The position numbers and the translations under genes were made by a program. The notes under the pieces are model-generated. The model made no database searches. It saw only the letters and a program-made list of their open reading frames with translations, and was not told the DNA's origin. A DNA stretch of 64,000 nucleotides from an uncultured Bacteroides sp. (lineage in GTDB: Bacteria > Bacteroidota > Bacteroidia > Bacteroidales > Bacteroidaceae): the NCBI RefSeq assembly GCF_910586915.1, contig NZ_CAJULN010000005.1, positions 62,001 through 126,000 of the forward strand. Direction: 5' to 3'. Positions 26,605 through 34,103 of the stretch are shown here, one piece after another (within the stretch, counting starts at the first letter, position 1; each line of letters opens with the position of its first letter).

Positions 26605-27693
26605 ATGAAAACAAGAACTGTTTATAAATCATTTATGCTGTTTTTAGGGCTTATGGCCTGCGGAAACACAGCTACCCAAGCGCAGGAAATCCGCCGGATT
26701 GCCGAAGCGGACAACGGTTCCGGTGCAACGCGCGAGAAGAAAGCATGGGAGATAGGAATCGGCGCGACGGGATTGCAGATGACCCATTTCAGCGTAACAG
26801 GCTTTTACAAGAACAGCAAAGGCGGCTACAATGTGGAAACGAGCAAAAAGGACGCACTCTTCGGCGGACAGCTCTATGCCGCACGTGAACTGAACGAACA
26901 TTTCTACCTCGACGCGCAGGGAACGGTGCAATACGCACGAGACCCGGTGTCCAACGGCAAAGAATCCCGTTGGACAGGAATGGCAGGATTAGGACTGCAA
27001 TGGAGGCTCGGCGAATATTTCCATTCGCCCTATATCGACCCTTTCCTGCGGGTCGGCGTCAATTATATGTACAAGAACTTTTCGGTAGCCTACAACGGCC
27101 TTGAAGAGTTCGACGGCGAAGAAATGGGGTGGAACTTCACCAACGACTACAACAAAGAGGGAGCAGACAGAAAACACCTCGTCCCGGTTTCCTTAGGAGC
27201 CGGAGTGAATATGTGGCTGAACGACCGCTTCGGGCTGGGTCTGCAAGCCGATTACCTGCTGATGCCCTACAAGCAAGTCGCCAATGCCTGGCAAGGAAGC
27301 ATACGTCTGATGTGGCGCATCGGAGGCAAGTCGAAAAAGCCGAAACCGGAAGTCCGGTATCTGGAAAGAACCGTAGAGAAGATTGTCGAGAAGCCCGTCG
27401 TTGTGACCGGCCATGTGGATGCAAAGGGTTCGTCTTCCTACAACCGCACACTGTCGGAAAAACGCGCGGCAACAGTGGTTGACGCACTGGCTAAGAAGGG
27501 AGTTCCGCCAACTGCTTTAAAATTCCGGGGAGTGGGCAAAGCAATCTCGTACGCACCCGAAGCAGCCTCCGACTCTATCCGAAGGGGAGACCGGAAAATA
27601 ACTGTCGAGGTCATCACCAACACGGATTATTGGAACCACATCCGACAGACCGTCTACGGACAACGAACCTCAACACCGGACAACGCTCCATAG
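26605..27693 (+). CDS. OmpA-type outer-membrane protein with shortened C-terminal domain
   Basis: 362 residues. A signal peptide (to about ATQAQE) is followed by a beta-barrel-like region of about 200 residues (for example FLRVGVNYMYKNF, FGLGLQADYLLMPY), a charged linker (VRYLERTVEKIVEKP) and an OmpA-like peptidoglycan-binding segment. The segment keeps the binding Asp and Arg (TGHVDAKGSSSYN and LSEKRAATVVDAL). It lacks the first ~45-60 residues of the usual domain, including the FDFDK-type strand, as if removed by an in-frame deletion. Its start lies 18 bp after the decayed surface-protein gene, with which it was presumably an operon. It is either a variant still able to anchor or a gene in early decay. 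Confidence 0.75.
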   Translation: MKTRTVYKSFMLFLGLMACGNTATQAQEIRRIAEADNGSGATREKKAWEIGIGATGLQMTHFSVTGFYKNSKGGYNVETSKKDALFGGQLYAARELNEHFYLDAQGTVQYARDPVSNGKESRWTGMAGLGLQWRLGEYFHSPYIDPFLRVGVNYMYKNFSVAYNGLEEFDGEEMGWNFTNDYNKEGADRKHLVPVSLGAGVNMWLNDRFGLGLQADYLLMPYKQVANAWQGSIRLMWRIGGKSKKPKPEVRYLERTVEKIVEKPVVVTGHVDAKGSSSYNRTLSEKRAATVVDALAKKGVPPTALKFRGVGKAISYAPEAASDSIRRGDRKITVEVITNTDYWNHIRQTVYGQRTSTPDNAP

Positions 27694-27711
27694 CAGTGCC
27701 GGCCATTGAAC

Positions 27712-27748
27712 GTGAGTGCCGATATAAAGTACCCTATATCGCACTCAC
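27712..27748. terminator. Palindrome after the OmpA-type gene
   Basis: GTGAGTGCCGATATA and TATATCGCACTCAC form an inverted repeat around a 7-nt centre, 19 bp after the stop. There is no T-run. The arm sequence resembles those of the large palindrome at 46066-46176, so it may be a repeat-family member rather than a classic terminator. Confidence 0.5.
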
Positions 27749-27853
27749 ATTATCCCCTCAATCTCCCCTCAACGATTAACAAACAACTTCCTCTCCATTA
27801 ACTGCAAACTTCTTTTCCTACAACGGCAAACTCTCCGAAAATAGCTCACAAAC

Positions 27854-27939
27854 TATAAACGAAGCCTCTGTTTATATAAACGAAGGCTTCATTTATAAAA
27901 ACGAAACCTTCATTTATATAAATGAAAGCTTCGTTTATA
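27854..27939. repeat. Array of four TATAAACGAAG palindromes, 21 bp spacing
   Basis: Four 23-bp palindromic units with outer TATAAA/TTTATA and inner GAAGGCTTC-type cores are centred at 27865, 27886, 27907 and 27928, exactly 21 bp apart and overlapping at their ends. They lie between the OmpA-type gene and argR. The remainder of the 27749-28178 gap holds nothing else recognisable until the argR promoter. Confidence 0.8.
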
Positions 27940-28099
27940 GATTGTAAGCACCACTTTGGAAGTTGATTATCGTTACGGCAGAAGTTGATAACCGACAGCA
28001 TACAACTTTATTCCCAATAGAGTGAGCCGCTTCGACCTGTATCGGACGCCCGTTACAGCAGGCGTTTTTCCACACAATGCCCGCTATTTTCTTCACCTT

Positions 28100-28154
28100 T
28101 ATGCAAAAATTCATCGTTCCATGCATATTTTCTCCAAAATAATGCATACTTTTG
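28100..28154 (+). promoter_or_regulatory. argR promoter with ARG-box-like sites
   Basis: TACTTTTG at 28147-28154 fits the -7 element, 24 bp before the argR ATG. Upstream, 28101-28114 (ATGCAAAAATTCAT) reads on the other strand as TGAATTTTTGCAT, close to the ArgR operator half-site pair. ATGCAT recurs at 28121 and 28143. This suggests autoregulation of the arginine cluster by ArgR; the operator assignment is inference. Confidence 0.5.
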
Positions 28155-28178
28155 CAACGTTCTTAGAATAATTATACA

Positions 28179-28652
28179 ATGAAGAAGAAAGCAACCCGAT
28201 TGGATGCCATCAAAATGATTATCTCAAGCAAAGAGATTGGTTCGCAGGAAGAGTTGTTGCAAGCGCTCAACAGCGAAGGCTTCGAACTGACACAGGCCAC
28301 TCTCTCTCGCGACTTGAAGCAACTGAAAGTTGCCAAAGCCGCCAGCATGAACGGAAAGTACGTTTATGTACTTCCCAACAACATCATGTACAAGCGTCCG
28401 ACCGACCAAAGCGCCGGTGAAATGCTACGCCACAACGGATTCATCTCCTTGCAGTTCTCCGGCAATATAGCCGTCATCCGCACCCGTCCCGGATATGCCA
28501 GCAGCATGGCCTACGACATTGACAACAATGAGTTTGACGAAATCCTCGGAACCATTGCCGGAGACGATACGATTATGTTAGTGTTGCGCGAAGGAGTGGC
28601 GCCCGGCAAAATACGCCAGCGCCTTTCGCTCATCATACCCAATATCGAATAA
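28179..28652 (+). CDS. argR: Arginine repressor
   Basis: 157 residues. An N-terminal winged-helix domain (about 1-70; SQEELLQALNSEGFELTQATLSRDLKQL) is followed by a C-terminal hexamerisation and arginine-binding domain, with the GTIAGDDTIMLVLREG motif near 125-140 supplying the Asp pair that contacts arginine. It represses arginine synthesis genes when arginine is plentiful. First gene of the arg cluster, with ARG-box-like sequence in its own promoter. Confidence 0.95.
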   Translation: MKKKATRLDAIKMIISSKEIGSQEELLQALNSEGFELTQATLSRDLKQLKVAKAASMNGKYVYVLPNNIMYKRPTDQSAGEMLRHNGFISLQFSGNIAVIRTRPGYASSMAYDIDNNEFDEILGTIAGDDTIMLVLREGVAPGKIRQRLSLIIPNIE

Positions 28653-28681
28653 TCACATACCTATATTATATATATAAAGAA

Positions 28682-29260
28682 ATGAACACACAACAAATAG
28701 ATGTTATGGTAGCCGACGCCTCACACGAGGTTTACGTTGACACTATTTTGGAAACCATCAGAAAGGCTGCCGCCGTACGCGGAACAGGAATCGCCGAACG
28801 CACGCATGAATACGTGGCGACGAAAATGAAAGAAGGAAAAGCAATCATTGCCCTTTGCGGCGACACGTTTGCCGGATTCACTTACATCGAATCGTGGGGC
28901 AACAAGCAGTATGTAGCCACTTCGGGTCTGATTGTTCATCCCGATTTCCGTGGAGCAGGACTGGCAAAACGCATCAAACAGGCTTCTTTCCAACTGGCAC
29001 GTCTCCGATGGCCGTGGGCTAAAATCTTCAGTCTCACCTCGGGCGCGGCAGTGATGAAGATGAACACCGAACTGGGCTACGTCCCCGTCACCTTCAACGA
29101 GCTGACCGACGATGAAGCCTTCTGGAAAGGATGCGAAGGCTGTACCAACCACGACATCCTCGTGGCAAAGAACCGCAAGTTCTGCATCTGCACAGCCATG
29201 CTCTACGACCCCGCCGACCCGCGAAACAAGAAAAACGAACAGGATAAAAATAACATTTAA
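28682..29260 (+). CDS. GNAT-family N-acyltransferase in arg cluster (probable ArgA-type role)
   Basis: 192 residues with a GNAT fold. The acyl-CoA-binding motif A is visible as GLIVHPDFRGAGLAKRIKQA (about 82-101), followed by a SGAAVMKMNTELGY segment. It sits between argR and argG in a cluster that otherwise lacks the first step of ornithine synthesis, so N-acylation of glutamate is the natural guess. Bacteroides uses N-succinylated ornithine intermediates at the carbamoyltransferase step, so the acyl donor could be succinyl-CoA. No experiment-based assignment can be drawn from sequence. Confidence 0.7.
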   Translation: MNTQQIDVMVADASHEVYVDTILETIRKAAAVRGTGIAERTHEYVATKMKEGKAIIALCGDTFAGFTYIESWGNKQYVATSGLIVHPDFRGAGLAKRIKQASFQLARLRWPWAKIFSLTSGAAVMKMNTELGYVPVTFNELTDDEAFWKGCEGCTNHDILVAKNRKFCICTAMLYDPADPRNKKNEQDKNNI

Positions 29261-29279
29261 AATAAAAGCATACAGTGTC

Positions 29280-30488
29280 ATGGAAGAAAAAAAGAAAAAA
29301 GTAGTGGTGGCCTTCAGTGGCGGACTGGACACATCGTTCACCGTCATGTACCTCGCCAAAGAGAAAGGTTACGAAGTATATGCTGCCTGCGCCAACACAG
29401 GCGGTTTCAGCGAAGAACAACTGAAGACGAACGAAGAGAACGCCTACAAATTGGGAGCGGTGAAATACGTCACACTCGACGTCACCCGCGAATACTACGA
29501 GAAGAGCCTCAAATATATGGTTTACGGAAACGTGCTGCGCAACGGGACGTACCCCATCTCGGTAAGTTCCGAACGTATCTTCCAGGCCTTGGCCATCGCA
29601 CGTTATGCCAACGAAATCGGCGCCGACGCCATTGCACACGGTTCTACCGGAGCGGGCAACGACCAGATTCGTTTCGACATGACTTTCCTCGTGCTGGCTC
29701 CGAATGTGGAAATCATCACGCTCACCCGCGACATGGCACTGAGCCGCCAGGAAGAAATCGACTATCTGAACAAACACGGTTTCAGCGCCGACTTCACCAA
29801 ACTGAAATACTCGTATAACGTAGGTTTGTGGGGTACTTCCATCTGCGGCGGCGAAATACTCGACTCCGCTCAGGGATTGCCCGAAACCGCTTACCTGAAG
29901 CACGTGGAAAAGGAGGGCAGCGAACAGCTTCGCCTGACTTTCGAGAAGGGAGAACTGAAAGCCGTCAACGACGAGCAGTTTGACGACCCCATCAAAGCCA
30001 TACAGAAAGTGGAAGAGATAGGAGCCGCCTACGGTATCGGTCGCGATATGCACGTAGGCGACACGATTATCGGTATCAAAGGCCGCGTAGGTTTCGAGGC
30101 CGCCGCTCCGATGCTGATTATCGGCGCGCACCGCTTCCTCGAAAAATACACGCTGAGCAAATGGCAGCAGTACTGGAAAGACCAGGTGGCCAACTGGTAT
30201 GGTATGTTCCTGCACGAGAGCCAATATCTGGAACCCGTGATGCGCGACATCGAAGCCATGTTGCAGGAAAGCCAGCGCAACGTGAACGGTACGGCTATCC
30301 TCGAACTCCGTCCGCTCTCTTTCTCTACCGTAGGCGTGGAATCGGAAGACGACCTCGTGAAAACCAAATTCGGAGAATACGGTGAAATGCAGAAAGGATG
30401 GACGGCTGACGACGCGAAAGGATTCATCAAAGTGACTTCCACCCCGTTGCGCGTCTATTACAACAACCATAAAGACGAAGAGATATGA
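29280..30488 (+). CDS. argG: Argininosuccinate synthase
   Basis: 402 residues from ATG 29280 (MEEKKKKVVVAFSGGLDTSF). An upstream in-frame ATG at 29112 lies inside the GNAT gene and is not the start. The PP-loop AFSGGLDTS is at about residues 10-18; family motifs IAHGSTGAGNDQIRFD and GIKGRVGFEAAAPML are present. The enzyme joins citrulline and aspartate, using ATP, to give argininosuccinate. It overlaps argC by 4 bp (ATGA). Confidence 0.96.
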   Translation: MEEKKKKVVVAFSGGLDTSFTVMYLAKEKGYEVYAACANTGGFSEEQLKTNEENAYKLGAVKYVTLDVTREYYEKSLKYMVYGNVLRNGTYPISVSSERIFQALAIARYANEIGADAIAHGSTGAGNDQIRFDMTFLVLAPNVEIITLTRDMALSRQEEIDYLNKHGFSADFTKLKYSYNVGLWGTSICGGEILDSAQGLPETAYLKHVEKEGSEQLRLTFEKGELKAVNDEQFDDPIKAIQKVEEIGAAYGIGRDMHVGDTIIGIKGRVGFEAAAPMLIIGAHRFLEKYTLSKWQQYWKDQVANWYGMFLHESQYLEPVMRDIEAMLQESQRNVNGTAILELRPLSFSTVGVESEDDLVKTKFGEYGEMQKGWTADDAKGFIKVTSTPLRVYYNNHKDEEI

Positions 30489-31453
30489 TTAAGGCAGGAA
30501 TCATTGGCGGCGCAGGATATACAGCAGGCGAACTCATCCGCCTGCTGCTCAACCATCCGGAGACTGAAATCGTATTTATCAACAGCAGCAGCAATGCCGG
30601 AAACAGAATCACCGACGTACACGAAGGACTGTACGGTGAAACGGATTTAAGATTCACCGACCAGTTGCCTTTGGATGCAATCGACGTCCTTTTCTTCTGC
30701 ACCGCCCACGGCGACACGAAGAAGTTCATGGAGAGCCACTCCATACCGGAGGAGTTGAAGATTATCGACCTCTCGATGGACTACCGCATCAAAAGCGACA
30801 GCCACGACTTCATCTACGGTCTGCCCGAGCTGAACCGCCGTGCCACCTGTACGGCAAAGCACGTAGCCAATCCCGGATGTTTCGCCACTTGTATCCAGTT
30901 GGGCTTGCTCCCGCTTGCCAAGAACCTCATGCTGACGGACGACATCATGGTAAACGCCATCACAGGCAGCACCGGAGCCGGTGTGAAGCCGGGAGCTACC
31001 AGCCATTTCAGTTGGCGCAACAACAACATCAGCGTCTACAAGGCTTTCGAACACCAGCACGTGCCCGAAATCAAACAGTCGTTGCAACAGTTGCAGAACA
31101 GTTTCGACTCCGACATCGACTTTATCCCGTACCGGGGTGATTTCCCGCGCGGCATCTTCGCCACTTTGGTGGTAAAGACGAAAGTAGCCCTCGAAGAAAT
31201 CGTCCGTATGTACGAAGAGTACTACGCGAAGGACTCCTTTGTGCACATCGTAGACAAGAATATCGACCTCAAACAAGTAGTCAATACCAACAAGTGTCTG
31301 ATACATCTTGAGAAGCATGGCGACAAGCTATTGGTCATCTCCTGCATCGACAACCTGCTGAAAGGCGCCAGCGGACAAGCGGTTCACAACATGAACCTGA
31401 TGTTCAACCTGGAAGAGACTGTGGGACTGCGTTTGAAACCCAGTGCGTTTTAA
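30485..31453 (+). CDS. argC: N-acetyl-gamma-glutamyl-phosphate reductase
   Basis: 322 residues. N-terminal Rossmann motif GIIGGAGYTAGELIRLL; catalytic Cys in HVANPGCFATCIQ near residue 135; a His in HQHVPEI. It reduces the acylated glutamyl phosphate to the semialdehyde with NADPH. In Bacteroides the acyl group may be succinyl rather than acetyl, as known for the later carbamoyltransferase of B. fragilis. Start codon overlaps the argG stop (ATGA). Confidence 0.95.
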   Translation: MIKAGIIGGAGYTAGELIRLLLNHPETEIVFINSSSNAGNRITDVHEGLYGETDLRFTDQLPLDAIDVLFFCTAHGDTKKFMESHSIPEELKIIDLSMDYRIKSDSHDFIYGLPELNRRATCTAKHVANPGCFATCIQLGLLPLAKNLMLTDDIMVNAITGSTGAGVKPGATSHFSWRNNNISVYKAFEHQHVPEIKQSLQQLQNSFDSDIDFIPYRGDFPRGIFATLVVKTKVALEEIVRMYEEYYAKDSFVHIVDKNIDLKQVVNTNKCLIHLEKHGDKLLVISCIDNLLKGASGQAVHNMNLMFNLEETVGLRLKPSAF

Positions 31454-31479
31454 CAACGGAACAACTAATCGTTATCAAC

Positions 31480-32601
31480 ATGAATTTATTCGACGTATAT
31501 CCTTTATACAATATTAATATAGTCAAAGGAAAAGGCTGCAAGGTGTGGGACGAGAACGGAACGGAATATCTCGACCTCTACGGAGGTCACGCCGTTATCT
31601 CCATCGGCCATGCACATCCTCACTATGTAGAGCAAATCAGCAACCAGGTAGCCAACCTCGGTTTCTACTCAAACTCGGTAATCAACAAGCTGCAACAGCA
31701 GGTAGCCGAACGCTTGGGTAAGATTTCGGGTTACGACGACTACACGCTGTTTCTTATCAACAGCGGTGCCGAAGCAAACGAAAACGCCCTGAAGTTGGCC
31801 TCCTTCCACAATGGACGCACCAAAGTAGTTGCCTTCACCAAAGCCTTCCACGGACGTACCTCGCTGGCAGTGGAAGCCACCCACAATCCCTCCATCATCG
31901 CTCCTATCAACAATAACGGGCACGTTGTCTATCTCCCTCTGAACGACACCGAAGCCATGCGACAGGAGTTATCGAAAGGAGACGTATGTGCCGTTATCAT
32001 CGAAGGTATACAAGGCGTAGGCGGCATCAAGATACCGACAGCCGGATTCATGCAGGAACTCCGCAAGGTATGTACCGAAACGGGAACCATCCTGATTCTC
32101 GACGAGATTCAAAGCGGATACGGACGTAGCGGAAAGTTCTTCGCTCACCAATACAATGACATCCGGCCCGATATCATCACCGTAGCCAAAGGCATCGGAA
32201 ACGGTTTCCCGATGGGAGGCGTTCTTATCAGTCCGATGTTCAAACCCGTGTACGGACAGTTGGGAACCACTTTCGGCGGCAATCACTTGGCTTGTGCGGC
32301 AGCCCTCGCCGTCATGGACGTCATCGAACAGGAGAACCTGATAGAAAACGCGGCCGAAGTGGGCAATTACCTGCTGGACGAACTGAAGAAATTCCCGCAA
32401 ATCAAAGAAGTGCGTGGACGTGGACTTATGATTGGGCTTGAATTTGAAAACCCCATCAAGGAATTACGTAGCCGTCTCATTTACGATGAGCATATATTTA
32501 CAGGAGCAAGCGGCACGAACGTACTGCGTCTTTTGCCGCCGCTCTGCCTCAGCATGGAAGAAGCGGACGAGTTCCTCGCACGGTTCGGAAAGGTACTCTA
32601 A
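31480..32601 (+). CDS. argD: Acetylornithine (or succinylornithine) aminotransferase
   Basis: 373 residues, a fold-type I class III aminotransferase. PLP-site features: GAEANENALKLA (phosphate binding), LILDEIQSGYGRSG with the ring-stacking Asp, and the Schiff-base Lys in ITVAKGIGNGFPMGG. It makes acylornithine from the semialdehyde with glutamate as donor. It is slightly shorter than the ~400-residue enterobacterial enzyme. It lies 26 bp after argC and is followed by a strong terminator, so it is the last gene of the arg operon proper. Confidence 0.94.
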   Translation: MNLFDVYPLYNINIVKGKGCKVWDENGTEYLDLYGGHAVISIGHAHPHYVEQISNQVANLGFYSNSVINKLQQQVAERLGKISGYDDYTLFLINSGAEANENALKLASFHNGRTKVVAFTKAFHGRTSLAVEATHNPSIIAPINNNGHVVYLPLNDTEAMRQELSKGDVCAVIIEGIQGVGGIKIPTAGFMQELRKVCTETGTILILDEIQSGYGRSGKFFAHQYNDIRPDIITVAKGIGNGFPMGGVLISPMFKPVYGQLGTTFGGNHLACAAALAVMDVIEQENLIENAAEVGNYLLDELKKFPQIKEVRGRGLMIGLEFENPIKELRSRLIYDEHIFTGASGTNVLRLLPPLCLSMEEADEFLARFGKVL

Positions 32602-32634
32602 CCAATCCATTTGATTAATAAACAGCCAACAATT

Positions 32635-32687
32635 AAAAGCAGTCTCTATCGGAAATTCATTTCTTATGCAGGCTGCTTTTTGTTTTT
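32635..32687 (+). terminator. Terminator of the arg operon
   Basis: AAAAGCAGTCT (32635-32645) pairs with AGGCTGCTTTT (32670-32680) with one G-T pair, followed by a T-rich tail to 32687. Confidence 0.8.
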
Positions 32688-32709
32688 TCGCAATTTACCG
32701 TTACCTTTG
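32678..32709 (+). promoter_or_regulatory. Promoter of the proC operon
   Basis: TTTTG at 32678-32682, 19-bp spacer, TACCTTTG at 32702-32709. This is a full match to the Bacteroides arrangement. The -33 element lies inside the T-tail of the argD terminator. Confidence 0.75.
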
Positions 32710-32740
32710 TCTGTGACAAGTCATTAAAAACAAGCGTAAT

Positions 32741-33514
32741 ATGAAAATAGCCATCATCGGTGCAGGCAACATGGGCGGTTCTATCGCCCGTGGTCTGGCA
32801 AAAGGAAGCCTGATAGCAGCCTCAGATATCATCGTGTCCAACCCCCATGCGGACAAATTGGAACAACTGAAAAAGGAATTTCCGAACATCTCCACCACTC
32901 ACGACAACACCGAAGCGGCAACAGGAGCAGATATCGTCATCCTTGCCGTAAAGCCCTGGCTCATGCAGCCTGTCATGCACGAACTGAAGCTAAAAAGCAG
33001 GCAGATACTTATATCGGTGGCTACCGGTATAAGTTTTGAAGAATTGGCACATCATGTAGTATCACCAGAGATGCCGATGTTCCGCCTTATCCCCAATACC
33101 GCTATCAGCGAACGGGAAAGCATGACACTCGTTGCGGCACGCAATACGAGCGACGAACAGGACGCATTCATCCTCCGTCTTTTCAGCGAAATGGGCACAG
33201 TGATGCTCATCCCCGAAGAGAAAATCGCAGCCGCCACCGCACTGGCTTCCTGCGGCCTTGCCTATGTGCTTAAATATGTACAGGCAGCCATGCAGGCCGG
33301 CATCGAAATGGGTATCCGCCCAAAGGATGCAACGACCCTGATAGCCCAATCGCTGAAAGGAGCCGCCGCACTGCTTCTGAACAACGACACTCATCCCGCC
33401 GTAGAAATCGACAAGGTAACCACTCCCGGCGGAATCACCATCAAAGGTATCAACGAACTGGATCACAACGGGTTTACCACCGCCGTTATCCGGGCAATGA
33501 AAGCATCGAAATGA
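32741..33514 (+). CDS. proC: Pyrroline-5-carboxylate reductase
   Basis: 257 residues. N-terminal Rossmann motif IIGAGNMGGSIARGL; the C-terminal family signature is DKVTTPGGITIKGINELD. It makes proline from P5C with NAD(P)H in the cytoplasm. It has its own promoter, immediately after the arg operon terminator, and begins a new unit with the HTH-cupin and acyl-CoA synthetase genes (26 and 8 bp gaps). Proline and arginine synthesis share glutamate as source, which explains the neighbourhood. Confidence 0.95.
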   Translation: MKIAIIGAGNMGGSIARGLAKGSLIAASDIIVSNPHADKLEQLKKEFPNISTTHDNTEAATGADIVILAVKPWLMQPVMHELKLKSRQILISVATGISFEELAHHVVSPEMPMFRLIPNTAISERESMTLVAARNTSDEQDAFILRLFSEMGTVMLIPEEKIAAATALASCGLAYVLKYVQAAMQAGIEMGIRPKDATTLIAQSLKGAAALLLNNDTHPAVEIDKVTTPGGITIKGINELDHNGFTTAVIRAMKASK

Positions 33515-33540
33515 TAATTAACAACTAAACAACCAATCAT

Positions 33541-34095
33541 ATGAATGACCAAATTAAACAGATAGCCGAACGCCTTCGCGGATTGCGCGAGGTGTTTGAA
33601 CTGACTACCGCCGACATGGCACATAACTGTGACGTCCCCGTAGAAGAGTACCGCCTTGCAGAGACCGGCGAGTATGACATCTCCGTCAGTATGTTGCAAA
33701 AGATAGCGCGCACATATAACGTCTCGCTCGATACACTGATGTTCGGCGAAGAACCGAAAATGAGCAGCTATTTCGTAACCCGTGCCGGCAAAGGCGTCAG
33801 CATCGAACGTACGAAAGCCTACAAATACCAGTCGTTGGCTTCGGGCTTCATGAACCGCGTTGCCGACCCGTTCATCGTCACCGTCGAACCCAAAGCGAAA
33901 GACGAGCCTATACACTACAACCAACACACCGGACAAGAATTCAACCTGGTGATTGAAGGCCGTATGCTTATCAATATCGAAGGCAAAGACATCATCCTCA
34001 ATCAAGGCGACAGCATCTATTTCAATTCCAAACTCCCACATGGCATGAAAGCGCTCGATGGCAAAACGTTACGTTTTCTGGCAGTAATTATGTAA
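33541..34095 (+). CDS. XRE-family regulator with C-terminal cupin domain
   Basis: 184 residues. Residues about 5-62 form a helix-turn-helix of the Cro/XRE type (LRGLREVFELTTADMAHNC). Residues about 105-184 form a cupin_2 barrel (HTGQEFNLVIEGRMLI, then GDSIYFNSKLPHGMKAL, with metal-ligand-like His residues). This HTH-cupin class usually senses a small molecule and regulates an adjacent operon. The next gene, 8 bp away, encodes an acyl-CoA synthetase, the likely target. Confidence 0.88.
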   Translation: MNDQIKQIAERLRGLREVFELTTADMAHNCDVPVEEYRLAETGEYDISVSMLQKIARTYNVSLDTLMFGEEPKMSSYFVTRAGKGVSIERTKAYKYQSLASGFMNRVADPFIVTVEPKAKDEPIHYNQHTGQEFNLVIEGRMLINIEGKDIILNQGDSIYFNSKLPHGMKALDGKTLRFLAVIM

Positions 34096-34103
34096 TCAAC
34101 ATC

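Noticed and set aside
24470..27760. Second copy of the tRNA-Lys 3' end marking the far end of the element
   Set aside because: No duplicate of the T-arm and acceptor sequence was seen downstream, so the element boundary cannot be set.
29094..30470. Long open frame (458 codons) antisense to argG
   Set aside because: It exactly shadows the argG coding frame, has low-complexity His/Phe/Val-rich composition and no family resemblance.
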